Below, piece by piece: positions 1 through 5,794 of a stretch of 6,720 nucleotides of DNA. The notes beneath the pieces were generated by a model. That model saw only the letters and a list, made by a program, of their open reading frames with translations, was not told where the DNA came from and did no database searches. Source of the DNA: Candidatus Zhuqueibacterota bacterium (lineage in GTDB: Bacteria > Zhuqueibacterota > Zhuqueibacteria > Residuimicrobiales > Krinioviventaceae). The number at the start of each line of letters is the position of its first letter. Position 1 is the stretch's first letter. Position numbers and translations under genes: made by a program. The DNA lies in NCBI GenBank assembly GCA_003854995.1, contig RQOI01000147.1, positions 1 through 6,720 on the forward strand. Direction: 5' to 3'.

Positions 1-180
1 GATATTGAGCCCAAACTGGAGGTCGGTGGCTGCTTCACGGCCCATAATGTTTCCTCAGGACGACGAGGGGGCGGCACACGCGAGTTCATTGAATATGTGC
101 AGAGCTTGCCGAATTATGAGACGACGATCGATTCGCGCGGGGGCGGGCTCTCCATCAGCTATAAAAGAGCCGGCCCGTGA
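1..180 (+). CDS. SAM-dependent O-methyltransferase, C-terminal fragment (5' end outside window)
   Basis: The reading frame is open from base 1 and ends at TGA 178-180, giving the last 59 residues of a protein whose start lies to the left. The segment contains GGCFTAHNV (residues 9-17 of the fragment). This resembles the strand after the catalytic core in class I SAM-dependent O-methyltransferases of the YrrM/caffeoyl-CoA type, where a 'pGG-hhh-hHNV' element is usual. A short helix (REFIEYVQSL) and a terminal beta pair ending GGGLSISYKR follow, which fits the typical end 'gdGl-iS-k' of that family. The SAM-binding part is not visible, so the methyl acceptor cannot be named. The gene overlaps the permease start by four bases (GTGA), so the two are probably translated from one mRNA. 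The fold assignment is fairly secure; the substrate is unknown. Confidence 0.72.
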   Translation, partial: DIEPKLEVGGCFTAHNVSSGRRGGGTREFIEYVQSLPNYETTIDSRGGGLSISYKRAGP

Positions 181-1508
181 GCGGCCAGAACTCTGACCAT
201 CTCGAACGCCGGCTCGGGCTTTTCCCGGTCACCAATATCGTCATTGCCAACATGATCGGCGCCGGCATATTCACCACCTCGGGTCTGTTGATGGCGGATT
301 TGCAGAATCCGCTCGTCATGCTGGCGCTGTGGTTCGCCGGCGGCCTGATCGCGTTGTGCGGTGCGCTGAGCTATGGCGAGCTGGGCGCGGCCATGCCGTA
401 CGCCGGCGGAGAATATCTGTTCCTGTCGCGACTCTACAGTCCGCTCGTCGGATTTCTGAGCGGCTGGGTGTCGTTCATCGTCGGATTTTCCGCGCCCATC
501 GCGGCGTCCGCCATCGGTTGCAGCGAATATGTCGGGCGCGCCTGTCCGCAGCTGCTGGCCTGCGGCGGCATCTCTCCGGAGATGATGAAAAAGATCCTGG
601 CGATTTTGATCATCGCTTCCTTCACTCTCATTCACGTCCGCGGCCTCGAGTTCGGCGCCAAAGTTCAAAATATGCTCACCGGGCTCAAATTGGCGCTGCT
701 GCTCGCGCTCATCGGCATAGGTTTTGCTTTCGGAAATGGCGAAACTGGCCATTTTGTTCAGGGTCGGGAATTTGCGCTCGATTTCAGCGGCTGGAAGACG
801 CTCGGCCTGTCATTGATGTGGATCATGTTCGGCTATAGCGGCTGGAATGCGGCCGTCTATATAGGTTCCGAGATCAAAGATCCAGGCCGCAATCTGCCGC
901 GCTCGCTGCTCCTCGGCGCCGGCATCGTAGCGCTGCTCTATCTCGCCATCAACGCGCTCTATGTTTACGCGGCGCCACCGGCTGACATGCAGGGCGTCAT
1001 CGCCATCGGCGGCCTGGCGATGGGTCGTCTTTTTGGTGGACCGATGGAGAGGATCGTGTCGCTGCTCATCGCCTTTGCCCTGTTTTCGTCTCTGAGCGCG
1101 TTCATCATTCTTGGCCCGCGCGTCTATTATTCTATGGCAAAAGACGGTTATTTTTTTAAATTTGTCGCTGATGTGCATCCGAAATTCAATGTACCGGCCA
1201 AAGCCATTGTCCTGCAAGGCTTGATCTCAATCGTCATGGTGTTATCCGGAACATTCGATCAAATCTTGACGTACATGGGCTTTTCACTCGGCCTATTTCC
1301 GATTCTCGCTGTGGCGGGCGTCTTTAAACTGCGACAGAGCAAGAGCGCGCTCAGGCTCGCTGGATTTCCGGTCGTGCAGATCATTTACATCGTCGTCGGC
1401 CTGATGATGCTGGCGCTCTCGCTGCTGGAGCGCCCGTTCGAATCAGCGATCGCCATTTTCACCGTACTGATCGGTATTCCGGTCTTTTATTTGTTCAAAT
1501 ACCTATGA
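177..1508 (+). CDS. APC-superfamily amino acid/polyamine permease
   Basis: A 443-residue inner-membrane protein, the usual length for APC permeases, with about 12 hydrophobic segments (roughly 16-38, 45-66, 85-110, 139-155, 163-186, 207-230, 243-265, 290-312, 342-362, 365-384, 397-417, 420-440). GAGIFTTSG at 28-36 is the broken first helix that binds substrate backbone in this LeuT-fold family. GYSGWNAAVYIGSEIKDPGR (219-238) and GPRVYYSMAKDG (313-324) are the conserved TM6/loop and TM8-9 loop signatures. Such proteins move amino acids or polyamines by proton symport or exchange; the substrate cannot be read from sequence. The GTG start at 177 is the first possible one, because an in-frame TAA lies at 162-164. 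A weak AAAGAG stands 7 bases upstream, and the gene overlaps the methyltransferase stop. Three cysteines (115, 123, 129) fall in the predicted outer loop between TM3 and TM4. Confidence 0.9.
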   Translation: MSGQNSDHLERRLGLFPVTNIVIANMIGAGIFTTSGLLMADLQNPLVMLALWFAGGLIALCGALSYGELGAAMPYAGGEYLFLSRLYSPLVGFLSGWVSFIVGFSAPIAASAIGCSEYVGRACPQLLACGGISPEMMKKILAILIIASFTLIHVRGLEFGAKVQNMLTGLKLALLLALIGIGFAFGNGETGHFVQGREFALDFSGWKTLGLSLMWIMFGYSGWNAAVYIGSEIKDPGRNLPRSLLLGAGIVALLYLAINALYVYAAPPADMQGVIAIGGLAMGRLFGGPMERIVSLLIAFALFSSLSAFIILGPRVYYSMAKDGYFFKFVADVHPKFNVPAKAIVLQGLISIVMVLSGTFDQILTYMGFSLGLFPILAVAGVFKLRQSKSALRLAGFPVVQIIYIVVGLMMLALSLLERPFESAIAIFTVLIGIPVFYLFKYL

Positions 1509-1858
1509 ATGACAGACAAAAAACGTTCATCATCATCGGACTGGTGCTTTTTTTATTTGTCATCGCCCATCATCTGCTTTTTGTCGAAAAGCTCAAAGCG
1601 GATATGGTGCAGGCCGACTTTGAGCTCAGAGCGGAAGAGTACGCCGAGTTCGTTTTGCCGGGCGCCGGCGAAGAGGTGACGTCGGGCACGGATATATCCG
1701 GCCTGGAGCGGAAATTGCAGGTCAATCTCGTCCTGAGATTCGTCATTTTGCTCATCGGACTGACCGCGTTCGTCACCAGCTATTTCTGTCGCGAGCGAGG
1801 AAAAGAGGCTCCATTCGAAGACGAATGGGAAGAGGATGACCAAGAGGATGACGCTTGA
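1505..1858 (+). CDS. Small two-helix membrane protein with acidic C-terminal tail, unknown function
   Basis: I do not recognise a family for this 117-residue protein. It starts at ATG 1505 inside the permease stop (ATGA overlap). I see no convincing separate ribosome site, so translation is probably coupled to the permease. Two hydrophobic helices are visible, at about 8-26 and 75-94. Positive residues (R4, K6 before the first; R96, R98, K100 after the second) predict both ends in the cytoplasm and a loop of about 48 residues (27-74) outside. That loop is polar and rich in Glu/Ala (QADFELRAEEYAEFVLPGAG) and may be helical. The tail from 101 to 117 carries 11 Asp/Glu residues out of 17. The reading frame is real in the sense of tight operon packing and normal composition. 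A role as a permease accessory subunit is only inference. Confidence 0.72.
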   Translation: MNDRQKTFIIIGLVLFLFVIAHHLLFVEKLKADMVQADFELRAEEYAEFVLPGAGEEVTSGTDISGLERKLQVNLVLRFVILLIGLTAFVTSYFCRERGKEAPFEDEWEEDDQEDDA

Positions 1859-1987
1859 GGGATAGCAGGAGCATCTGCAGAACAAAAATGAAATCCGCAG
1901 AGATGGCCTGTCGACGTATATTTGAACTGAACCGAAAAACCAAAGATGCTCACTTGTAATGGCTAAAAAATGAAGAGAGTATAGAGC

Positions 1988-2866
1988 ATGATGAACAAAC
2001 CCCTACTTACACTTCTTTTGCCGTGCTATAACGAAGATGAAAATATTCCCGTCGTGTTGCCTGAGATAGAGGCTTTTGCCAGGGCTCACAATTTCAAGGT
2101 CATCATTGTCAATGATGGCTCCATCGACAATTCCAGGTCCGAGCTGGCCCGGTTTGCGGCGTCAGATCTGATCACGATCGCGCACCACAAGCTGAACAAA
2201 GGGTATGGCGCAGCCTTGAAGACGGGCTTGCAGCTGTGCACAACAGAATATACGATAACGCTTGACATTGACGGTCAGCATCGACTGGTGGATGTCCTGA
2301 ACCTGTTCGAGCAGATCAAAATTCTGGACAGCGACATGATCATCGGTTCGCGCAAAGGGCAAAAGTCGGCGAGCAGCTGGCGCGGTCTCGGCAAGTTCCT
2401 GATCCGGCTGATCGCCAAGATACTCATGCAGGTTCCAGTGCACGATATTAATTCCGGGATGAAGATCTTTCGCACCGACATCGCCCAGCGCTATCTGCCG
2501 CTCTATCCGGACGGCATGTCTTTCAGCGATATCATGACGCTGACGTTTGTTTTCAAGAAAAATCTGGTGCATGAGGTGCCGATTAAAATCGAGCAACGGC
2601 GCGCCGGCAAGAGCACCATCAATCTGCGCACCGCGATAGAGACGGCCAACGGCATCATCAACATCATCGTCCTGTTCAATCCGATGCGAATATTTTTGCC
2701 CACGGCGCTGTTTTTCGGTCTGGCCGGTCTGATATGGGGCATTCCCATTTTACTCATCGGCAATGGCGTCTCGGTCGGCGCCGGCCTGCTGATCACCGTG
2801 GCCGTCCTGACGCTCCTGCTGGGATTGATTGCGCACCAGTTGTCGGCCATGCGCACGAATGTGTGA
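1988..2866 (+). CDS. Family 2 glycosyltransferase, DPM/DPG-synthase-like, membrane-anchored
   Basis: A complete 292-residue GT2 enzyme that probably transfers a sugar from a nucleotide sugar to a polyprenyl phosphate at the inner face of the membrane. The GT-A domain fills about 1-230: PCYNE (12-16), VNDGS (41-45) for nucleotide binding, LDIDGQH (92-98) with the metal-binding D-x-D at 93-95, HDINSGMKIF (152-161), and RRAGKST (204-210). The order and spacing match the dolichol-phosphate mannose/glucose synthase-like branch. Two C-terminal hydrophobic helices (about 235-257 and 261-287) anchor it. AAGAGAG at 1973-1979 sits 8 bases before ATG 1988; a second ATG at 1991 is also possible. It lies 129 bases after the previous gene and may have its own promoter. 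No flippase or second glycosyltransferase is visible beside it, so the sugar and final glycan are unknown. Confidence 0.9.
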   Translation: MMNKPLLTLLLPCYNEDENIPVVLPEIEAFARAHNFKVIIVNDGSIDNSRSELARFAASDLITIAHHKLNKGYGAALKTGLQLCTTEYTITLDIDGQHRLVDVLNLFEQIKILDSDMIIGSRKGQKSASSWRGLGKFLIRLIAKILMQVPVHDINSGMKIFRTDIAQRYLPLYPDGMSFSDIMTLTFVFKKNLVHEVPIKIEQRRAGKSTINLRTAIETANGIINIIVLFNPMRIFLPTALFFGLAGLIWGIPILLIGNGVSVGAGLLITVAVLTLLLGLIAHQLSAMRTNV

Positions 2867-2907
2867 CCAGGATTAAATCGTCCGCACAAACGAGGTCATT
2901 GGCATGT

Positions 2908-2932
2908 AAAAAATCGAATGGCCGGCTCGATT
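2908..2932 (-). terminator. Probable Rho-independent terminator of the epimerase-phosphorylase operon
   Basis: AATCGA (2912-2917) and TCGATT (2927-2932) form a perfect 6-base stem around a 9-base GC-rich loop. Read on the minus strand, the stem is followed by a run of six T (plus-strand A-run 2908-2913), as expected for an intrinsic terminator of the leftward operon. The stem begins within the phosphorylase stop codon (2931-2933). The stem is short and mostly AT, so it would be a modest terminator. In the plus direction only TTATAT-like sequence follows, so termination of the glycosyltransferase transcript here is less sure. Confidence 0.5.
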
Positions 2933-4118
2933 ATATCCCCAGTTCCCGCATCACTTGCAGGTTCCCCTCGATCAACTCTATCCGCTGCTGCACGCACGCG
3001 TACGACCGTCCCGCGTCAGCGGGCGTGCGCATGCAATAGTCGACCAGTTTGTCGATTGTCGATGTCGCCACATGTTGGCGCGTGTCTGAGGAGGCGTAAT
3101 AGATAAAAACCTCGTCGCCGCGCCGCACCCAGCCATTGGAAAATGTGACGTTGGCGACATCGCCGATCCGTTCATCGCCCTCGGGCGCGATGAAATAGCC
3201 GCCGGGCGCGTAGATCTGGCGCCAGGGCTCGTCGAGCGCGGTCATGAACAGGTAGAGCGTGTAACGCAATCCCGCGGCCGTGCCGCGCACGCCGTGCGCC
3301 AGATGCAGCCAGCCGTGCTCGGTCTTTAACGGGGCTGGTCCCAGGCCGTTTTTCACTTCCTTGATGGTGTGGTACTGGCGGTCATCGACGATGATTTCAT
3401 CCTCAATGATCGCCGGATTCATGCTTTCCGACAAACCCCAGCCAATGCCGCCGCCGGAACCGGCATCGATGAAACCGTCCTGCGGTCGGGTGTAAAAGGC
3501 GTATTTGCCATCGACAAATTCTGGATGCAGCACCAGGTTGCGCTGCTGCGGCGAACGGGAACGGAAATCGGGCAGGCGCTCCCAGGTGACGAGATCGCGG
3601 CTGCGCGCGATGCCGCCTTGCGCCGTGGCCGACGACAGATCCCCTTTTGCCGCCTGCGGATCTTTGCGCTCGGTGCAAAAGACGCCGTAAATCCAGCCGT
3701 CCTCGTGCTGCGTCAGGCGCATGTCATAGACATTGACGTCCGGATCTTCGGTCTCAGGCATCACCACCGGATGGTCCCAGAATCTGAAATTGTCGACGCC
3801 CGTGCTGCTCTCGGCCACGGCGAAGAACGATTTTCTATCCAGACCTTCGACGCGCGCCATGATGTAGAATTTGTCCAGATAGATGGCGCCGGAGTTGAAG
3901 ACGCAGTTGATGCCGAGGCGTTCGAGCAGATGGGGATTGGTCGCATAGTTCAGATCGTAGCGCCAAAAGATCGGCGCATGCTCGGCCTCGAGGATCGGGT
4001 ATTTGTAACGATGATAGATGCCGTTCTTCGACTCCAGTTTGAGGTTCGGGCATTCGATGAATTTTTTCTGTTGCCGAAAGAGCTCTTGCACGCGCTTTGT
4101 AAATGTCGCTCGATCCAT
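2931..4118 (-). CDS. 4-O-beta-D-mannosyl-D-glucose phosphorylase (GH130)
   Basis: This 395-residue cytoplasmic enzyme belongs to GH130, the mannosylglucose phosphorylase branch (EC 2.4.1.281). It cleaves 4-O-beta-mannosyl-glucose with phosphate into alpha-mannose 1-phosphate and glucose. No signal peptide is present. Diagnostic segments in order, numbered from ATG 4118: FWRYDLN (51-57); KSFFAVAES (96-104); NVYDMRLTQHEDGWIYG (129-145), with D132 at the position of the known general-acid Asp (D131 in the Bacteroides fragilis enzyme, from memory); RNLVLHPEFVDGKYAFYTRP (193-212); GSGGGIGWG (220-228); HLAHGVR (272-278); and YYASSDTRQHVATS (340-353). Length and motifs are complete. Two starts are possible: ATG 4118 (TGATG junction) or GTG 4121 (GTGA overlap). 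AAAAGG (4134-4129) serves either, and ATG is preferred as the stronger codon. It is the second gene of the operon, directly after the epimerase that makes its substrate. Confidence 0.95.
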   Translation of the reverse strand: MDRATFTKRVQELFRQQKKFIECPNLKLESKNGIYHRYKYPILEAEHAPIFWRYDLNYATNPHLLERLGINCVFNSGAIYLDKFYIMARVEGLDRKSFFAVAESSTGVDNFRFWDHPVVMPETEDPDVNVYDMRLTQHEDGWIYGVFCTERKDPQAAKGDLSSATAQGGIARSRDLVTWERLPDFRSRSPQQRNLVLHPEFVDGKYAFYTRPQDGFIDAGSGGGIGWGLSESMNPAIIEDEIIVDDRQYHTIKEVKNGLGPAPLKTEHGWLHLAHGVRGTAAGLRYTLYLFMTALDEPWRQIYAPGGYFIAPEGDERIGDVANVTFSNGWVRRGDEVFIYYASSDTRQHVATSTIDKLVDYCMRTPADAGRSYACVQQRIELIEGNLQVMRELGI

Positions 4119-5341
4119 CACATCTCTACCTTTTCCGTTGCGGTTATTTGATCAATTCGGTCGATGATCTCCAGGCAAGCACGACAGCTGTGGTAGGCGC
4201 TCTTCCATTCTGACACCTTGGGATCATCCTTGTAGGGTTTGCGCTCTTTGGAGACGCGCCAGAACCAGTCGCCATTCTTTTTATCGATGATGTGTTTTTC
4301 GATGAAACTCCATGTCTTGATGGCGGCCCTTATAAAGCCCTCATCGCCCGAGAGTTGATAGGCGTGCAGAAAACCGACGACCGCCTCTGCCTGCGGCCAC
4401 CAGTGCTTGTCCGCATCGATGATGCCCGACGGATCCGCTTCATACAAGAGTCCGCCATCGCGATCGACGCCCTCTTTCAGCACCCGCCGCGCCATGTCGA
4501 GGGAGACATCCCTGACTCTTGCCAACAGCTCTGCCTGGATGACCGTCGCCGCTTCGACCAGCAGCCAGCTGCCTTCAATGTCATGGCCAAAAGAGATGCG
4601 TTCTGATTTTGGCGTCCATTGCTCGTCAAAAAAGAGGTGAAAGTGCCAGGTTTGCTGATTGATGATGTGGCCGAGGAACAGCTTGAGCAGATCGACTATC
4701 TTTTGTTCGAGCTGTTTTGTCTTCCAGACGCGATAGAGGTTCGTGTAAGCCTCGAGGAGGTGCAGATGGGTGTTCATCGATTTTTTTTCATTCATATCGA
4801 CCGGGCTCAAGCGGAGCTCTTCGGTCACACTCCAGTTGCGTTCGAATGTCTCAAAATAGCCGCCGTAATTGCGGTCCAGGGCATTCCCCTCGATCACCTC
4901 GTATAAACGGCAGGCCAGATCGAGCGCGTGCTTTTCTTCGGTCATGCGATAGAATTCGGCGAGCGCATAGATGAAGAATGCCTGGCCATAGATTCTCTTC
5001 TTAACGTCAACCGGAGTGCCCTGGGCGTCGAGAAACCAGTAGGCGCCGCCAAATTCCGGATCGATGAATTTGTCGACAAGATAGTCGAACGCGCGCCGGG
5101 CGAGCGTCTTGAATGAATCCTCGCGCGCATATCGATAGATCGCCGAATAGGTCCAGAGCAGACGCGTGTTGAGAATCAGACCCTTGACGGCGCGCCGATC
5201 GATGCTGCGATCGCTCGCCATGCGGCCAATGAAACCGCCATTCTGATAATCGATCACCTGCGTCTGCCAGAACGGCAGCAGGCCTTCGTGCAGCTCGAGC
5301 TGCACGCTCTCTTTCAAACCCTGTAATTTATCAACTGACAT
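4118..5341 (-). CDS. Cellobiose/mannobiose 2-epimerase (AGE-superfamily)
   Basis: A complete 407-residue (alpha/alpha)6-barrel epimerase of the cellobiose 2-epimerase family (EC 5.1.3.11). It converts the reducing-end sugar of beta-1,4 disaccharides between glucose and mannose; with the GH130 partner next door the likely substrate is beta-1,4-mannobiose. Family signatures are clear: NTRLLWTYS (58-66), KKSMNTHLHLLEAY (186-199), SFGHDIEGSW (250-259), KHWWPQAEAVVGF (312-324), and VSEWKSAYHSCRACLE (376-391). Candidate active-site residues R60, H194, H253, E256, W379 and H384 keep a constant offset of 6 from those I recall for the Rhodothermus marinus enzyme, so none appears lost. There is no signal peptide, so it acts in the cytoplasm. 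ATG 5341 is preceded by AAGG about 10 bases upstream. The stop overlaps the phosphorylase start. N-acylglucosamine 2-epimerase is the main alternative but fits the motifs less well. Confidence 0.94.
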   Translation of the reverse strand: MSVDKLQGLKESVQLELHEGLLPFWQTQVIDYQNGGFIGRMASDRSIDRRAVKGLILNTRLLWTYSAIYRYAREDSFKTLARRAFDYLVDKFIDPEFGGAYWFLDAQGTPVDVKKRIYGQAFFIYALAEFYRMTEEKHALDLACRLYEVIEGNALDRNYGGYFETFERNWSVTEELRLSPVDMNEKKSMNTHLHLLEAYTNLYRVWKTKQLEQKIVDLLKLFLGHIINQQTWHFHLFFDEQWTPKSERISFGHDIEGSWLLVEAATVIQAELLARVRDVSLDMARRVLKEGVDRDGGLLYEADPSGIIDADKHWWPQAEAVVGFLHAYQLSGDEGFIRAAIKTWSFIEKHIIDKKNGDWFWRVSKERKPYKDDPKVSEWKSAYHSCRACLEIIDRIDQITATEKVEM

Positions 5342-5425
5342 TTTTCAACTGCCTTGCAACCTGTATGAAAATAAAGTCCGAACGTGGCCAGGCGGGCGAT
5401 GCAAATTTCACTCACAAGCGAAGAA

Positions 5426-5454
5426 AAGATAGAACAGTTTGAAATGAAAAGCAA
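5426..5454 (-). promoter_or_regulatory. Possible sigma-70-type promoter for the epimerase-phosphorylase operon
   Basis: On the minus strand TTGCTT (5454-5449) and TATCTT (5431-5426) are separated by exactly 17 bases, and would start transcription near 5419, leaving a leader of roughly 77 bases before ATG 5341. The match to TTGACA/TATAAT is partial (3 and 4 of 6), and AT-rich DNA gives such matches by chance. No clear operator for a sugar-responsive regulator was seen nearby. Confidence 0.3.
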
Positions 5455-5519
5455 GTCTTTTGCGTTCCGGCTGCTAAAAGGTTAGTTATTGCCAAGGAAG
5501 ATAAAAAATCAACACCAAA

Positions 5520-5650
5520 TCACAAAGACACAAAGATACCAAGATTGATTTTATTATGGTTAGACACTGTGAAAAGATAGCTTTAAAAACTTGTTATTCT
5601 GCTGACTCATTGTTAAGCCTTTGTTTCTTTGTGTCTTAGGGTCTTGTGTG
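5520..5650. repeat. Inverted pair of degenerate 8-base tandem repeats (consensus ACACAAAG)
   Basis: The left arm reads in steps of eight: TCACAAAG (5520-5527), ACACAAAG (5528-5535), ATACCAAG (5536-5543). The right arm on the plus strand reads CTTTGTTT (5619-5626), CTTTGTGT (5627-5634), CTTAGGGT (5635-5642), CTTGTGTG (5643-5650), the reverse complement of the same degenerate octamer. The inner 19 bases of the two arms (5525-5543 and 5619-5637) pair at 17 of 19 positions, with 75 AT-rich bases between them. From memory, similar CACAAAGACACAAAG words are scattered between genes in several environmental bacterial genomes; this was not checked. The element could be a small mobile-type repeat or a transcript-folding element. 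Confidence 0.6.
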
Positions 5651-5745
5651 AGGTTTTTCTGAATAATCCGCGCTATATTTGACAAACCTTATTTTTGTCT
5701 TTTCGACCTCCTGTTGCGCATGATCGACCCGAGATGAATGTCAAC

Positions 5746-5774
5746 TTGATTTTTTGACCGAGCTTTAGTATTTT
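5746..5774 (+). promoter_or_regulatory. Possible sigma-70-type promoter for nadA
   Basis: TTGATT (5746-5751) and TATTTT (5769-5774) are 17 bases apart, each matching 4 of 6 consensus positions. Transcription would start near 5781, just ahead of the ribosome site TGAGGAG (5785-5791), so the leader would be very short. The prediction is plausible but based on weak motifs in AT-rich DNA. Confidence 0.35.
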
Positions 5775-5794
5775 TAACAAATTTTGAGGAGCAC

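Larger units (their letters stand above)
5342..5794. other. AT-rich divergent intergenic region between the epimerase operon and nadA
   Basis: This 453-base stretch holds no credible protein gene; the short frames in it lack a ribosome site or family features. It is visibly richer in A and T than the flanking genes. It contains a possible leftward promoter (5426-5454), an inverted pair of octamer repeats (5520-5650), an outer 8-base inverted match AAAATCAA/TTGATTTT (5505-5512 and 5545-5552) around the left arm, and a possible rightward promoter (5746-5774). TATTTTTG at 5690-5697 fits the Bacteroidota TAnnTTTG -7 element, but I see no TTTG at the right distance upstream of it. I recognise no riboswitch or regulator operator. 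Confidence 0.6.

Noticed and set aside
159..752. 197-codon minus-strand frame opposite the permease
   Set aside because: It is composed of low-complexity Arg/Asp/Gln/Glu-rich sequence typical of an antisense shadow; the plus strand encodes a clear APC permease.
1870..1950. AGCATCT/AGATGCT inverted match in the 1859-1987 gap, considered as a hairpin
   Set aside because: Only 7 bases pair across a span of about 65 bases, with no T-run or conserved structure; it is probably chance.
1888..1959. Possible 23-residue peptide frame between the small membrane protein and the glycosyltransferase
   Set aside because: Its only ribosome-site-like sequence (AGGAG) is too far upstream, and the length is within chance expectation for this gap.
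3369..4151. Long 260-codon plus-strand reading frame opposite the phosphorylase gene
   Set aside because: It lies wholly antisense to a well-conserved GH130 gene, shows no family motifs, and is explained by GC-biased third positions of the real gene.
5520..5650. Octamer repeats considered as a CRISPR array
   Set aside because: The units are contiguous 8-base steps without spacers, inverted between arms, and no cas genes are present.
5679..5707. Perfect TTGACA at 5679-5684 considered as a nadA -35 box
   Set aside because: No acceptable -10 sequence occurs 16 to 18 bases downstream; the 5746-5774 pair fits better.
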